From: Aliiroseovarius zhejiangensis
GTDB taxonomy: Bacteria; Pseudomonadota; Alphaproteobacteria; Rhodobacterales; Rhodobacteraceae
Reading direction: 5' to 3'
Length of the DNA stretch: 64,000 nucleotides
NCBI RefSeq assembly: GCF_014656375.1
Contig: NZ_BNCH01000005.1
Coordinates: forward strand, 1-64,000
Shown in pieces: positions 43,539 to 54,517 of this stretch. The notes below the pieces were generated by a model. It searched no databases. It was not told the origin of the DNA and worked only from the letters and a program-made list of their open reading frames with translations. Both the position numbers and the translations under genes were made by a program. Each line of letters opens with the position of its first letter. Position 1 is the stretch's first letter.

Positions 43539-44534
43539 TTATTTCGAGAACGCCGCAAGCCATTCGTCCAGCGCAGGCTTGCGCAGGGCTTCGGCTTCGT
43601 CCTCGGGGAAAAAGATGGCCTTGCCGGGCACACCCAGCAGCTCGAACTTCTCGGGCAGAAGCGACTCATCCAGCTTCGACGGGTAAGACCAGTTCGCGGT
43701 CGGGATCGCCTTCTGGAACTCTTCGCTCAGCACATAGTCCATGAAGGCGCTTGCCAGCTCTGGCTGATCGGTGGTTTTCAGCTTCGCCGCCAGTTCGACG
43801 AACAGGTAATGACCTTCCTCGAAGATCGCCGCCGACTTGGTCATGTCGTCTTCGGCGATGATGTGATAGGCGGGCGAGGTGGTGTAGGACAGCACCATGT
43901 CCGCTTCGCCATCCGTGAACATGCCATAGCTTTCCGACCACCCTTGCGTCACGGTCAGGACCTTCGGGGCCAGCCGCTCCCACGCCTGCGGCGCGTCATC
44001 GCCATAGATCGCCTTGACCCACAGAAGCAGGGCCAGACCGGAGATCGAACTGCGCGGGTCTTGCAGAACGATTTTCACATCATCCGGCATGTCCAGCAGC
44101 GCCTCGAAACTGGCGGGCGGGGTTTCCATCTTGGTGTTGTCATAGATGAACGCGGTGTAGCCATAGTTGAACGGCAGGAACACATCATCGGTCCAGTCAA
44201 CGGGCATGGTCAGACCGCTGACATCCTGCCCATGGGGCGCAAACAGGCCGGTCGCCCGCGCCCGTGCGGTGACATCGGTGTTCAGGCCAATGACCACATC
44301 GGCTTCCGTCCGCTCGCCCTCCAGCAGGATGCGCGGCAGCACGTCGCCGGTGATGAATTGCAGGTCGCAACTGCACTGCGCCTCAAACCCCTGCTCGATC
44401 CCGGGGCCCGGGCCCCATTCGGACGCGAAGTAATCGGGGGCATAGACTTGAAGCACGGGCGTTTCCGCCGTCGCCACGGTCGCTGCCGTGGCCGTCAGTG
44501 CAAGTCCTGCGACAAATGAAAGGGTCTGTTTCAT
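43539..44534 (-). CDS. thiB: Thiamine-binding periplasmic protein
   Basis: A 331-aa binding protein. The start at 44534 has GGAGG upstream and begins a signal peptide (MKQTLSFVAGLALTATAATVATA). The mature part has VLQVYAPDYFASEWGPGP, then ADVVIGLNTD and YGYTAFIYDN, typical of thiamine-binding proteins. Preceded by a TPP riboswitch, which would cut expression when TPP is plentiful. Confidence 0.94.
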   Translation of the reverse strand: MKQTLSFVAGLALTATAATVATAETPVLQVYAPDYFASEWGPGPGIEQGFEAQCSCDLQFITGDVLPRILLEGERTEADVVIGLNTDVTARARATGLFAPHGQDVSGLTMPVDWTDDVFLPFNYGYTAFIYDNTKMETPPASFEALLDMPDDVKIVLQDPRSSISGLALLLWVKAIYGDDAPQAWERLAPKVLTVTQGWSESYGMFTDGEADMVLSYTTSPAYHIIAEDDMTKSAAIFEEGHYLFVELAAKLKTTDQPELASAFMDYVLSEEFQKAIPTANWSYPSKLDESLLPEKFELLGVPGKAIFFPEDEAEALRKPALDEWLAAFSK

Positions 44535-44583
44535 GGCATCCTCCAAATGCGCCGGACGGAGTGGCATTTGGGGCATCCAAATT

Positions 44584-44674
44584 ACCTTCCCTCCGCCGGT
44601 TCTAGCCGGTTCAGGTTCAACGGGTCCGCATGATCTGCATCTCAGCCGGTTCGCTCCGGCCCCCCGAGGTGACG
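44584..44674 (-). promoter_or_regulatory. TPP riboswitch (THI box) of thiBPQ
   Basis: Read on the minus strand, the conserved parts appear in order: CGGGG, GGCTGAGATG, ACCCGTTGAACCTGA and GGCGGAGGGAA. It ends about 50 bases before thiB. It binds thiamine pyrophosphate and would switch off the importer genes. Confidence 0.93.
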
Positions 44675-44773
44675 CCATACCTGACGGGTTTGGCCCAACT
44701 TGGCAAGCCCCCCTTGACGTAAGGGCGGCAATCGGCAATGTGACCGCTAACACCCACCATATCGGAGCCGAAC

Positions 44774-45730
44774 ATGTCGGACGTCTCACAATCGCCCGTC
44801 AGGGGGCTGGGTTTTGCCTTTGCAGCCTTTGCCATCTTTGCGACCCATGATGCGATCATCAAGGCGCTGGGGGTGAACTTCTCTGTGTTCCAGATCATCT
44901 TCTTCGCGATGCTGTTTGCCTTCGTGCCGATGTCGGTGCTGATGTTGGCCGACCGCCAGGTCGACAACTTCCGCCCGCATCACCCGTGGCTGATCCTGCT
45001 CAGATCCGCCACGTCGGTCATCGCGATGTCGACCGCCTTTTACGCCTTTACCGTGCTGCCGCTGGCCGAGGTCTATGCACTGCTTTTCGCGACGCCCCTT
45101 CTGATCACCGCCATGTCGGCCATCCTGCTGGGCGAACCTGTGCGCGCCCAGCGATGGGCGGCGGTGATCGTCGGATTGATCGGCGTTCTGATCGTGCTCA
45201 GACCCGGCGTTACCGCGATCTCGTTCGGGCATGTCTGCGGATTGATCGCGGCGTTCGGTTCCAGCCTTGGATCCGTCATCATGCGCAAGATCGGCGGCGA
45301 AGAACGCACGGCGGTGATGATCCTCTATCCGATGCTGTCCTCGATTCTGTTCATGGCCGTGATGCTGCCCTTTGTCTATCAACCCATGGCCGTGACCGAG
45401 CTGGGGTTGGTTGCCAGCGTGGGCGTGTTGTCAGTGTTGGCACAGGTGATGATCATCGCTGCCTATCGCATCGCACCCGCCGCAGTCGTGGCCCCCAGCC
45501 AATACAGCCAGATCCTCTGGGCCACCCTGTTTGGTGTGCTGTTCTTCGGAGAACTGCCGGACACCTGGGTCGGCGTCGGGGCATCGGTGATCATTGCCTC
45601 AGGTATTTTCATCGTCTGGCGCGAAAGCCGCCCCTCCGTCTCGATCCGCCGCCCACTTCTGCGCGATCCGAACCCGCGTTACGACACCGGCCCCAGCCCG
45701 CAGCCAAAACACCGGCGTGACCCGGAGTGA
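44774..45730 (+). CDS. EamA-family (DMT) transporter
   Basis: A 318-aa membrane protein with about ten helices in two EamA repeats (opening FAFAAFAIFATHDAIIKALG; second half SSLGSVIMRKIGG). Such proteins export amino acids, nucleotide-sugars or small metabolites. The substrate is unknown. The ATG lies close to, and divergent from, the riboswitch region. The C-terminal 35 residues are polar and Pro-rich. Confidence 0.9.
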   Translation: MSDVSQSPVRGLGFAFAAFAIFATHDAIIKALGVNFSVFQIIFFAMLFAFVPMSVLMLADRQVDNFRPHHPWLILLRSATSVIAMSTAFYAFTVLPLAEVYALLFATPLLITAMSAILLGEPVRAQRWAAVIVGLIGVLIVLRPGVTAISFGHVCGLIAAFGSSLGSVIMRKIGGEERTAVMILYPMLSSILFMAVMLPFVYQPMAVTELGLVASVGVLSVLAQVMIIAAYRIAPAAVVAPSQYSQILWATLFGVLFFGELPDTWVGVGASVIIASGIFIVWRESRPSVSIRRPLLRDPNPRYDTGPSPQPKHRRDPE

Positions 45731-45793
45731 GATCGACGCGCTTTCCTTTCGCCCGCGCCTTCGCTATCACCCTGACAACGAAGGAGCTTGCGC

Positions 45794-46900
45794 ATGTCGA
45801 TGAACAGTTTCGGCCATATTTTCCGCGTCACCACATGGGGCGAAAGCCATGGGCCTGCCTTGGGTGCAACGGTCGATGGTTGCCCCCCCGGTGTGCCACT
45901 GGAACCTGAAATGATACAGGTCTGGCTGGACAAGCGCCGCCCGGGTCAGAACAAGCACACCACCCAGCGCAATGAACCCGATCAGGTCCGCATCCTGTCT
46001 GGCGTGTATGAGGGCAAGACGACCGGCACGCCGATCCAGTTGATGATCGAAAACACCGATCAGCGGTCGAAGGATTACGGTGAGATCGAAAAGACCTTTC
46101 GCCCGGGTCATGCCGACATCACCTATTGGCAGAAATATGGCATCCGCGATCCGCGCGGCGGGGGGCGATCGTCGGCGCGTGAAACAGCGGCGCGGGTGGC
46201 CGCTGGCGGCGTGGCGCGCGAGGCGCTGAAGGCGCTGCTGCCGGGACTTCAGATCAAGGGTTACATGACCCAGATGGGCGCGCTTCATCTGGACCGCGAC
46301 AAGTTTGACTGGAACGCGATTGACCAAAACCCGTTCTGGCTGCCGGACAATAGCGCCGTCAAGGAGTGGGAAGATTACCTGCATCATCTGCGCACCAAGG
46401 AACATGACAGCGTCGGCGCGGCGGTCGAGGTCGTCGTGCGCGGCGCGCCTGCCGGTCTGGGCGCCCCGATTTACGCCAAGTTAGACACTGACCTGGCCGC
46501 TGCGATGATGTCGATCAACGCCGTGAAGGGCGTCGAGATTGGTGAAGGCATGGCGGCTGCAGGCCTGAAAGGCACCGAGAACGCGGATGAAATCTCGATG
46601 GGCGATGATGGCCCGGTGTTCGCTTCGAACCACGCGGGCGGTATACTGGGTGGGATTTCCAGCGGGCAGGACATTGTTGTGCGCTTCGCGGTGAAGCCGA
46701 CAAGTTCCATCCTGACACCGCGCCAGTCGATCACCAAATCGGGCGACCCCATTGAGGTGGTCACCAAGGGCCGTCATGATCCCTGTGTGGGCATCCGCGC
46801 CGTGCCCGTGGGCGAGGCGATGGCGGCCTGTGTCATCCTTGATCACGTCATGCTGCACCGCGCCCAGATGGGCGAAGGGGTGCGCGGCAAGATCGGTTGA
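45794..46900 (+). CDS. aroC: Chorismate synthase
   Basis: A 368-aa enzyme of the last shikimate step, making chorismate from EPSP with reduced [37 protein letters not shown] and [18 protein letters not shown] are signature segments. I chose the ATG at 45794 (AAGGAG 7 bases upstream) over a TTG at 45788. Confidence 0.97.
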   Translation: MSMNSFGHIFRVTTWGESHGPALGATVDGCPPGVPLEPEMIQVWLDKRRPGQNKHTTQRNEPDQVRILSGVYEGKTTGTPIQLMIENTDQRSKDYGEIEKTFRPGHADITYWQKYGIRDPRGGGRSSARETAARVAAGGVAREALKALLPGLQIKGYMTQMGALHLDRDKFDWNAIDQNPFWLPDNSAVKEWEDYLHHLRTKEHDSVGAAVEVVVRGAPAGLGAPIYAKLDTDLAAAMMSINAVKGVEIGEGMAAAGLKGTENADEISMGDDGPVFASNHAGGILGGISSGQDIVVRFAVKPTSSILTPRQSITKSGDPIEVVTKGRHDPCVGIRAVPVGEAMAACVILDHVMLHRAQMGEGVRGKIG

Positions 46901-46928
46901 AGGGCGCCGGGCGGTGCCCGGCAGATTT

Positions 46929-46966
46929 GAGGCCTCCGGCGGGGATATTTCTGGCCAGAAGAAGCG
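46929..46966. repeat. Rhodobacterales-type intergenic motif
   Basis: GGCCTCCGGCGGGGATAT, followed by TTCTGGCCAGAAGAAG. Motifs of this kind are, as far as I recall, scattered in intergenic regions of Rhodobacteraceae genomes. It lies 3' of aroC, next to a GC-rich hairpin (CCGGGC / GCCCGG, about 46907-46921). Function unknown. Confidence 0.5.
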
Positions 46967-46973
46967 GGGGTTT

Positions 46974-47849
46974 TCAGGGCCGGGTGGGCGTTTGCTTGGA
47001 CAGTTGCACGGCAAGGATGCCGAAGGTGATGATGGCGACGCCGATGAAATCCATCACCGTCAGCGCCTCGCCCAGTAAGAGCCACGCGATGGCGACGCCG
47101 AAGAACGGGTTGAGGAAGTGGAAGGTGGCCGCCTTGACCGCGCCAATGCGTCTGACCAGCGCGAACCAGACCCAGGTGGCCAAAAGGCCGGGCACCAGCA
47201 CCGTGTAGCTGAAGGCAAGGCCAAGGCGCAGGCTGGGCTCAAAGCCGGGGCTTTCCAGAAAGACGGCGACCACCGCCAACACGGCGGAACCCACAAACAT
47301 CTGTAGCCCGACGATCATCATCAGGTTGCCACCCGAGGACGCCGTGCGCACAGCAAGGGTTGCCGCCGTCAAAGCACCTGCTCCGACAAAGCACAGGATG
47401 ACGCCAACCACATCGACACCGCCCGACAGCCGCGACCCCATGATTACCGCGACCCCCACGATGCCCGCCAGCAGGCCAAGCAGCGCCAAAGGGCGCATTC
47501 GGTCGCCCATGAACAGCCAGCCCGCCAACGCAACCATCAATGGCATGGTCGACGCGATGATCGAGGCCAGGCTGGCCTCGATCCACTGCATCGCCACGAA
47601 ATTCAGACCCAGATACAGCGCGTTTTGGCAAACGCCGAAGATGATCACCGCGCGCCATTGGTTGCGGGTGAGCTTCCAACTTTGGCCCAGCACACGGGCA
47701 ATGAACACGCCCAGCAGGCCGGAAATCAGAAACCTGAGCGCCAGGGAATAGAGCGGCGGCGCGTCCGCCACGATGATACGGGCGGAGGTGAAAGCCGAGC
47801 TCCACATCAGGGCAAAGGCCAGCCCCATAAAGATCGCGCGCAGATCCAT
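46974..47849 (-). CDS. EamA-family (DMT) transporter
   Basis: A 291-aa protein with about ten membrane helices and two EamA repeats (FALMWSSAFTSARIIVADAPPL; second half around VGAGALTAATLAVR). It points at aroC. Substrate not determinable. Not closely similar in sequence to the transporter at 44,774. Confidence 0.9.
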   Translation of the reverse strand: MDLRAIFMGLAFALMWSSAFTSARIIVADAPPLYSLALRFLISGLLGVFIARVLGQSWKLTRNQWRAVIIFGVCQNALYLGLNFVAMQWIEASLASIIASTMPLMVALAGWLFMGDRMRPLALLGLLAGIVGVAVIMGSRLSGGVDVVGVILCFVGAGALTAATLAVRTASSGGNLMMIVGLQMFVGSAVLAVVAVFLESPGFEPSLRLGLAFSYTVLVPGLLATWVWFALVRRIGAVKAATFHFLNPFFGVAIAWLLLGEALTVMDFIGVAIITFGILAVQLSKQTPTRP

Positions 47850-47867
47850 GTTACCTCCGGCAATAGA

Positions 47868-47896
47868 AAAGGGCCGCCACTTGGGCGACCCTTTCC
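47868..47896 (-). terminator. Terminator of the HU-like gene
   Basis: Inverted repeat AAAGGGCCGCC / GGGCGACCCTTT around a short loop; on the minus strand it ends in T bases. It lies downstream of the HU-like gene. Confidence 0.7.
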
Positions 47897-47933
47897 GAAT
47901 TCCTGTGCGGGGACAAGCCCCGAAGGCGCCAAA

Positions 47934-48221
47934 TCAGCCGTTCACGCTGTCTTTCAGAGCCTTTGCGATGGTCATTTTCACGACCTTGTCCGCGTCTTTG
48001 TGGATCTGCTCGCCGGTGGCGGGGTTGCGCACCATGCGGGCCGGACGTTCGCGGCAATAGATCTTACCAACACCGGGCAGGGTCACGGCACCGCCGTTGG
48101 ACACTTCCTTGGTGATGATGTTGATGATACCGTCCAGCGCGCTCGACGCCGATTTCTTGTCCGAGCCCATTTCTTCGGCCAGTGCAGCGACCAGCTGGGT
48201 CTTCGTCATAGGTTTCGACAT
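47934..48221 (-). CDS. hup: HU-family nucleoid DNA-binding protein
   Basis: A 95-aa histone-like protein that bends DNA. The start at 48221 has GAGGAG upstream (a GTG at 48230 is less likely). The N-terminal helices (MTKTQLVAALAEEMGSDKKSA) precede the beta arm with VTLPGVGKIYCRERPARMVRNPATG, the HU/IHF signature. Monocistronic, with its own terminator. Confidence 0.93.
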   Translation of the reverse strand: MSKPMTKTQLVAALAEEMGSDKKSASSALDGIINIITKEVSNGGAVTLPGVGKIYCRERPARMVRNPATGEQIHKDADKVVKMTIAKALKDSVNG

Positions 48222-48359
48222 ATAATACACTCCTCACATTTACCCATTTATTGGGCTTCATCGGGCGCATTTAACTGTATGTAGCGGGGGGACACAACGA
48301 TTTGTTGTGCCAATTTCCCCAATAAAACGCGGTTTTTCCCTGTTTTTACCCAAGTTGCC

Positions 48360-49844
48360 CTAAAGGAAAGCCGTCTCTTCGAAACTTCTGAGTTTCCGGC
48401 TGTGGATTCGTTCGATCGGCATCTCGCGCAGGGTTTCCATCGCCTGGATACCGATCAGCAGATGTCGTGCCACCTGTGACTTATAGAAATCGGACGCCAT
48501 GCCGGGCAGTTTCAGCTCTCCGTGCAGGGGTTTGTCGGACACGCATAGAAGCGTGCCATAGGGAACGCGAAACCGAAATCCGTTGGCGGCGATGGTGGCG
48601 CTTTCCATGTCCAGAGCGATGGCGCGCGACTGGCTGAGCCGCTGCACCGGGCCGGATTGGTCACGCAACTCCCAGTTCCGGTTGTCAAGCGAGGCGACCG
48701 TGCCGGTGCGCATGATGCGTTTGAGCTCATAGCCTTCCAGCTCGGTCACCTGTGCGACGGCTTGTTCCAGTGCAATCTGGATTTCCGCAAGGGGTGGGAT
48801 CGGAACCCAGATCGGCAGGTCGTCATCCAGCACCTTGTCCTCGCGCAGATAGGCATGGGCCAGCACGAAATCCCCCAGACGCTGGCTGTTGCGCAGTCCG
48901 GCGCAATGACCCACCATCAGCCACGCATGAGGGCGCAGCACGGCGATGTGATCGGTCGCGGTTTTGGCGTTGGACGGCCCGACCCCGATATTCACCAGCG
49001 TGATCCCCGCCCCATCGGCGCGTTTCAGGTGATAAGACGGCATCTGCGGCAGTTTTTCAGGAACCGGCAGTTCCTGATCGAGGGCGGTTATCGTGTGATA
49101 GCCCGGCCCGACAAACGCGGTGTATCCGCTGTCGGGATCGGCCAGCATCTGGCGGGCATAAGCTTCGAATTCCTCGACGTAGAACTGATAGTTGGTGAAC
49201 AGCACGTGGTTCTGGAAATCTTCGGGTTTGGTGGCCGTGTAATGCGACAGGCGTGCCAGCGAATAATCCACCCTCTGCGCGGTGAACGGGGCCAGCGGGG
49301 ATGCGTTGTCTTCGCCCGGTTGGGCCACACCGTTGACGATGTCGTCATTGGTGCTGGACAGGTCCGGCACGTCAAAGACATCGCGCAGGGGAAAGCGCAT
49401 CGCGCCTTCTTGCGGAACAGTGATGTTCGGGTCATTGGCGACGGCGAAATGCACCGGTATCGGCGTGTTTGACCAACCGACCTGAACCGGCACGCCGTGA
49501 TGCTCCAAAAGCAGAGACACCTGCTGGATCAGGTAATTCTCGAACAGATCCGGCCGCGTGATCGTTGTGCTGTAGGTGCCCGGCGCGGGAACATGGCCGA
49601 AACTGAGCCGTGTGTCGATCTGGGCATGGCTGGTGGTGGTCAGACTGATCTCGGGATAAAAGGCGCGATACCGCATATCAGGCTGGTCACCGGAGACCGA
49701 CTGTTCGAATGTTTCACACAAAAAGGCGCAGGCTTGAGCATACAGCTCTTTCAACCGTTGCACCGTCGCCCTGGCGTCGGTGAAGGTTTCATGCGCTTGC
49801 TCTGGCGGGGTGATCACGGGAATGGCGTTTCCGTTGGAAGGCAT
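48360..49844 (-). CDS. amn: AMP nucleosidase
   Basis: A 494-aa enzyme that splits AMP to adenine and ribose 5-phosphate. The N-terminal AMP-nucleosidase domain and a C-terminal nucleoside-phosphorylase-type domain (GAGITLVNIGVGPSNAKTAT, MVGHCAGLRNSQ, LDMESATIAANG) are both seen. The start ATG overlaps the stop of ade (ATGA) with GAGGAG upstream. It supplies adenine for the deaminase encoded just before it. Confidence 0.94.
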   Translation of the reverse strand: MPSNGNAIPVITPPEQAHETFTDARATVQRLKELYAQACAFLCETFEQSVSGDQPDMRYRAFYPEISLTTTSHAQIDTRLSFGHVPAPGTYSTTITRPDLFENYLIQQVSLLLEHHGVPVQVGWSNTPIPVHFAVANDPNITVPQEGAMRFPLRDVFDVPDLSSTNDDIVNGVAQPGEDNASPLAPFTAQRVDYSLARLSHYTATKPEDFQNHVLFTNYQFYVEEFEAYARQMLADPDSGYTAFVGPGYHTITALDQELPVPEKLPQMPSYHLKRADGAGITLVNIGVGPSNAKTATDHIAVLRPHAWLMVGHCAGLRNSQRLGDFVLAHAYLREDKVLDDDLPIWVPIPPLAEIQIALEQAVAQVTELEGYELKRIMRTGTVASLDNRNWELRDQSGPVQRLSQSRAIALDMESATIAANGFRFRVPYGTLLCVSDKPLHGELKLPGMASDFYKSQVARHLLIGIQAMETLREMPIERIHSRKLRSFEETAFL

Positions 49845-51649
49845 CAAGGCTCCTCGATCAGGTTGGTCAGTTCAAACTGGGTGACATCCACAAGTCCCAG
49901 ATCAGAGATACGTAACTCGGGAATGACAACAAGCGCCAGAAGCGAGTGCTGCATATAGGCGTTGTTCAAGGTGCAGCCACATTGTGCCATCGCGGCCACC
50001 ATGGCATCGGCCTTCGCAGCCACTTCACGCGCGGGGGCATCCGACATCAGCCCCGCGACCGGAAGCTCAACCAGCGCCAGTTCTTCACCGTCCTTGAACA
50101 CGGTGATACCGCCACCAACCTCGCCCAGACGATTGGCGGCCAGCGCCATATCCTCGCGGCTGGTGCCGACGACGATCATGTGGTGACTGTCATGAGCCAC
50201 GGTCGAGGCGATGGCCATCCGCCCGGTATACCCGAAGCCCGACACCAGCCCGTTAACAACCTCACCCGTCGCGCGGTGACGTTCGACCAGCGCGATCTGG
50301 CACACATCCTGCGCTTCGTCGATTTCCACCAAGCCATCCACCACGCCAAGGTCGCGGGTCAGCGCTTTGGTGGGGGCCTGGTTCTCGACCACGCCAATCA
50401 CCTTGGCGCGGACAGAATTTGCCCCTTCGGGGGCGGCGATCTCGAAATCCACGGCGTCCAGAACACGGCCCAGATGCACGGTCTTGCGCGCATATTCGGG
50501 CCAGTCCAGATGCGGGCAATCGACCGTGACCTCTCCGCCCTCGGCCAGCGTCACACCGCGCGCGATCACGCGGTTGATCGGCAGAGTGGTCAGGTTGTCT
50601 GTCAGGATCACATCCGCCCGCCGTCCGGGTGTAATAGAGCCTAATTCACGCTCCAGCCCGAAATGGGTCGCGGTGTTGATCGTTGCCATTTGCAGTGCGA
50701 TCAGCGGGTCGCATCCACAGGAAATCGCATGGCGCACCACGCGGTTCATATGGCCGTCATTGACCAGGGTGCCGGAATGGCAATCATCGGTGCAAAGGAT
50801 GAAGTTGCGCGGGTCTAGTCCCTTTTCCGTGACCGCCGTGATCTGCGTTTCAACGTCATACCAGGCCGAGCCCAATCGCATCATCGACCGCATCCCCTGC
50901 CGCACACGCGCAATGGCGTCTGCCTCGCACGTGCCTTCGTGATCATCCTCCGGGCCACCCGCCGCATAGGCATGGAAAGCCGGGCCAAGGTCGGGGCTGG
51001 CGTAATGCCCGCCCACGGTTTTGCCCGCCTTTTGTGTCGCTGCAATCTCGGCCAGCATCTTGGCGTCGCCATTTACCACGCCGGGGAAATTCATCATCTC
51101 GCCCAGCCCGATGATGCCCGGCCACTCCATCGCTTCGGCCACGTCATCAGGCGTGATTTCATAGCCGGTCGTCTCTAATCCAGGCGCAGACGGCGCGCAG
51201 GAGGGCATTTGGGTGAAGATATTGACGGGCTGCAACAGCGCCTCGTCATGCATCAGTTTCACACCTTCCAGCCCCAGCACATTCGCGATCTCGTGCGGAT
51301 CCGTGAACATGGTGGTGGTGCCATGCGGGATCACGGCGCGGGCAAATTCGGCCGGTGTCAGCATGCCGCTTTCGATGTGCATATGCGCGTCACACAGGCC
51401 GGGGATCAGGTATTGACCATCCGCCTCGATCACCTTGGTCGCATCACCGATGCAATGCGCGGCATCTGGGCCGACATAGGCAAAGCGCCCATCGGCAATC
51501 GCAACCTGCCAGCCATCCAGAACCTCGCGCGTGTGCACATTCACCACACGCCCGCCCCGGATCACCAGATCGGCGGGTTCGCGTCCTGCTGCCACCGCAA
51601 CAAGTCGAGGCGCACTGTCGGACCATGATTTGAAACTTGGGTTTTCCAT
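49844..51649 (-). CDS. ade: Adenine deaminase
   Basis: A 601-aa amidohydrolase that turns adenine to hypoxanthine and ammonia. PGLCDAHMHIESGMLTP holds the HxH metal site; a later CTDDCHSG region and the C-terminal domain (GLVSGFGYTGRMAIASTVAHDSHHMIVVG) fit bacterial Ade. The stop overlaps the start of amn, so the two form an AMP-to-hypoxanthine salvage operon. Confidence 0.95.
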   Translation of the reverse strand: MENPSFKSWSDSAPRLVAVAAGREPADLVIRGGRVVNVHTREVLDGWQVAIADGRFAYVGPDAAHCIGDATKVIEADGQYLIPGLCDAHMHIESGMLTPAEFARAVIPHGTTTMFTDPHEIANVLGLEGVKLMHDEALLQPVNIFTQMPSCAPSAPGLETTGYEITPDDVAEAMEWPGIIGLGEMMNFPGVVNGDAKMLAEIAATQKAGKTVGGHYASPDLGPAFHAYAAGGPEDDHEGTCEADAIARVRQGMRSMMRLGSAWYDVETQITAVTEKGLDPRNFILCTDDCHSGTLVNDGHMNRVVRHAISCGCDPLIALQMATINTATHFGLERELGSITPGRRADVILTDNLTTLPINRVIARGVTLAEGGEVTVDCPHLDWPEYARKTVHLGRVLDAVDFEIAAPEGANSVRAKVIGVVENQAPTKALTRDLGVVDGLVEIDEAQDVCQIALVERHRATGEVVNGLVSGFGYTGRMAIASTVAHDSHHMIVVGTSREDMALAANRLGEVGGGITVFKDGEELALVELPVAGLMSDAPAREVAAKADAMVAAMAQCGCTLNNAYMQHSLLALVVIPELRISDLGLVDVTQFELTNLIEEP

Positions 51650-51744
51650 TGAGCCATTGTTCTAAATTCCGATGTTAGCGCAACCCCCAAAAACGCTTTG
51701 ACATTTGCGCTTTTCAATCCCGACCGCACGGCGATACTGCGCGC

Positions 51745-52578
51745 ATGGACAAGACACTTTTCATCTTCGGGTTCGGCTATTCCGCCCGCGCACTGGCACG
51801 GTTGCTGCAAGACGAATTCACCATCATCGGCACCTCGCGCGAGGCGGGCGCCGACGTGATCCAGTGGCCGGGGCACGACATTACCGGGCCGTTGTCACGC
51901 GCCACGCATCTTCTGATTTCTGCCGGACCTGACGCAGACGGAGACCCCGTTTTAAGGCAGGTTAGAGACGATATTGCCCGCACTGCACCGCAGCTTCAGT
52001 GGGCGGGCTATCTGTCCACCACCGGCGTTTATGGCGACCATGACGGGGGATGGGTGGACGAAGAAACGCCCCTTGCTCCATCCACAAAACGCGGTCAGCA
52101 GCGGGTCGAAGCAGAAGCGGCATGGCAAGAGCTTGCCACCGAGACCGGATTGCCCCTGCATATCTTCCGGCTGGCTGGCATCTATGGCCCCGGTCGTGGC
52201 CCATTTGCCAAGGTGCGGCGCGGCACGGCGCGGCGGATCATCAAGAAGAACCAGGTGTTTTCGCGCATTCATGTCGATGACATCGCGCAGGTGCTGGCGG
52301 CGTCCATTGCCCATCCGAACCCCGGTCGCATCTACAATGTCTGTGACGACAATGCCGCCCCGCCCGAAGATGTTCTGGCCCACGCCGCCGACCTGTTGGG
52401 CCTGCCCCACCCCCCTGCCGATGATTTTGAGACGGCCGAAATGACCCCCATGGCCCGCAGCTTCTATGCCGAAAGCAAGCGGGTGCGAAATGACCGGATC
52501 AAGGACGAGTTGGGGGTGAAGCTGCTTTATCCGACCTATCAGGACGGATTGGCGGCGCTGCTGAAAGCCGAGGCTTAG
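51745..52578 (+). CDS. SDR-family NAD(P)-dependent oxidoreductase/epimerase
   Basis: A 277-aa Rossmann protein. The N-terminal [16 protein letters not shown] is the nucleotide loop; [19 protein letters not shown] carries the SDR Tyr region; [14 protein letters not shown] and IHVDDIAQV are typical of YeeZ-like epimerase relatives. Substrate unknown. Its stop codon overlaps the dxs stop on the other strand (shared TTAG). Confidence 0.88.
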   Translation: MDKTLFIFGFGYSARALARLLQDEFTIIGTSREAGADVIQWPGHDITGPLSRATHLLISAGPDADGDPVLRQVRDDIARTAPQLQWAGYLSTTGVYGDHDGGWVDEETPLAPSTKRGQQRVEAEAAWQELATETGLPLHIFRLAGIYGPGRGPFAKVRRGTARRIIKKNQVFSRIHVDDIAQVLAASIAHPNPGRIYNVCDDNAAPPEDVLAHAADLLGLPHPPADDFETAEMTPMARSFYAESKRVRNDRIKDELGVKLLYPTYQDGLAALLKAEA

Positions 52579-54503
52579 GCCCGCTTTTCGCCGATTTGCG
52601 CGATGCCCAGCACGTCCAGCACCTTGGCTTCGATGTGTTTGGCGGACAGACCGGCCTCTTCATACATCCGCGCAGGCGAGGCGTGGTCGATGAACGTGTC
52701 GGGCAGAACCATCGACCGGAATTTCAGACCCGTGTCAAACACGCCCTCATCGGCCAAAAGCTGCGCAACATGACTGCCGAACCCGCCAATCGCGCCTTCC
52801 TCGATGGTGATTAGCGCCTCGTGGTCGGCGGCCAGCTTCAGGATCAGATCACGATCCAGCGGCTTGGCAAAGCGCGCGTCGGCGATCGTCGGGCTGATCC
52901 CGCGGGCGGTCAGGGCCTCGGCGGCTTTCTCGACCTCGGCCAGTCGCGTGCCGAAGGACAGGATCGCCACGCGCGACCCGTCGCGGATCATGCGGCCCTT
53001 TCCGATCTCCAACACCTCGCCCTGTTCGGGAAGGTCAACGCCCACACCTTCGCCGCGCGGATAACGGAAGGCGCATGGTCCGTCGTTGATCGCATGGGCG
53101 GTTGCGACCATGTGCATCAACTCTGCTTCGTCTGCCGCTGCCATCACCACCATTCCGGGCAGGTTGGACAGGAAAGCGATGTCAAAACTACCCGCATGGG
53201 TGGCGCCATCCGCCCCCACAAGCCCGGCGCGGTCGATGGCAAAGCGCACGGGAAGGCGTTGCACCGCCACGTCATGCACAACCTGATCATAGCCACGCTG
53301 AAGGAAAGTCGAATACATCGCGCAGAAAGGTTTCATCCCGCCTGCTGCCAATGCTGCTGAGAAGGTCACGCCATGCTGTTCGGCAATCCCTACGTCAAAG
53401 CACCGCGACGGATAGCGTTCGGCCATCAGGTTCAGCCCGGTGCCGTCCGGCATCGCCGCCGTTACGGCGCACACCTTGTCATCCTTGCCCGCCAGATCAA
53501 CCAGCGTCTTGCCAAAGACCGAGGTATAGCTGGGCGCATTTGACGGCGCCTTGTGCTGCTTGCCGCTGGACACGTCGAACCTGGCCGTCGCGTGACCACG
53601 ATCGCGTGCGGCTTCGGCGGGGGCGTATCCCTTGCCCTTCTTGGTGATCACATGGATCAGCATCGGACCGGTGGCGCGGTCATGCACCGTGCGCAGGATC
53701 GACAACAGGCTTTCCATGTCATGGCCATCAATCGGGCCGACATAGGAAAATCCCAGCTCTTCGAACAACGTGCCGCCGACGGTCATCGACTTGACCATTT
53801 CCTTGGCCCGGCGCGCACCTTCTTGGAAGGGTTCCGGCAACAGGCTGACGGCGCCCTTGGCGGCGGCTTTCAATTCCTGAAACGGCTCGCCTGCATAGAG
53901 GCGGCTCAGGTAACTGGACATCGCACCCACCGGCGGTGCGATGGACATTTCGTTGTCGTTCAGAATCACGAACAGACGGCGACCCAGATGACCCGCGTTG
54001 TTCATCGCCTCGAACGCCATGCCTGCCGACATAGACCCGTCGCCAATGACGGCAATCGCGTCGCCGATGCCGTGCTCCGGCGCACCGCCCAGATCACGCG
54101 CCACCGCAAAGCCCAGCGCCGCCGAGATCGAGGTCGAGCTGTGCCCCGCCCCGAACGGATCAAACGGGCTTTCCGACCGTTTGGTGAAGCCGGACAACCC
54201 GCCCTCGCACCGCAGGGTGCGGATGCGGTCGCGGCGACCCGTCAGGATCTTGTGAGGATAGCATTGATGGCCCACGTCCCAGATGATCCGGTCACGCGGC
54301 GTATCAAAGACCGCGTGCAGCGCGACGGTCAGTTCAACCACGCCCAACCCCGCGCCCAGATGCCCGCCGGTCTCGGAGACCGCCGAAATCGTCTCGGCCC
54401 GCACGTCTTTGGCCAGCGCCACAAGCTCGCGGTCGGACAGGGATTTCATGTCGGCCGGAACCGATATGCGATCAAGAATGGGTGTCTCGGGTGTGTCGGC
54501 CAT
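52575..54503 (-). CDS. dxs: 1-deoxy-D-xylulose-5-phosphate synthase
   Basis: A 642-aa thiamine-diphosphate enzyme, the first step of the MEP isoprenoid pathway. The TPP-binding [18 protein letters not shown], the histidine-rich [17 protein letters not shown] and the transketolase-type [12 protein letters not shown] region are clear. Last gene of an operon with the deacetylase, xseB and ispA; 14 bases separate it from ispA. Length normal. Confidence 0.96.
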   Translation of the reverse strand: MADTPETPILDRISVPADMKSLSDRELVALAKDVRAETISAVSETGGHLGAGLGVVELTVALHAVFDTPRDRIIWDVGHQCYPHKILTGRRDRIRTLRCEGGLSGFTKRSESPFDPFGAGHSSTSISAALGFAVARDLGGAPEHGIGDAIAVIGDGSMSAGMAFEAMNNAGHLGRRLFVILNDNEMSIAPPVGAMSSYLSRLYAGEPFQELKAAAKGAVSLLPEPFQEGARRAKEMVKSMTVGGTLFEELGFSYVGPIDGHDMESLLSILRTVHDRATGPMLIHVITKKGKGYAPAEAARDRGHATARFDVSSGKQHKAPSNAPSYTSVFGKTLVDLAGKDDKVCAVTAAMPDGTGLNLMAERYPSRCFDVGIAEQHGVTFSAALAAGGMKPFCAMYSTFLQRGYDQVVHDVAVQRLPVRFAIDRAGLVGADGATHAGSFDIAFLSNLPGMVVMAAADEAELMHMVATAHAINDGPCAFRYPRGEGVGVDLPEQGEVLEIGKGRMIRDGSRVAILSFGTRLAEVEKAAEALTARGISPTIADARFAKPLDRDLILKLAADHEALITIEEGAIGGFGSHVAQLLADEGVFDTGLKFRSMVLPDTFIDHASPARMYEEAGLSAKHIEAKVLDVLGIAQIGEKRA

Positions 54504-54517
54504 CTGCGCCCCGCTGC

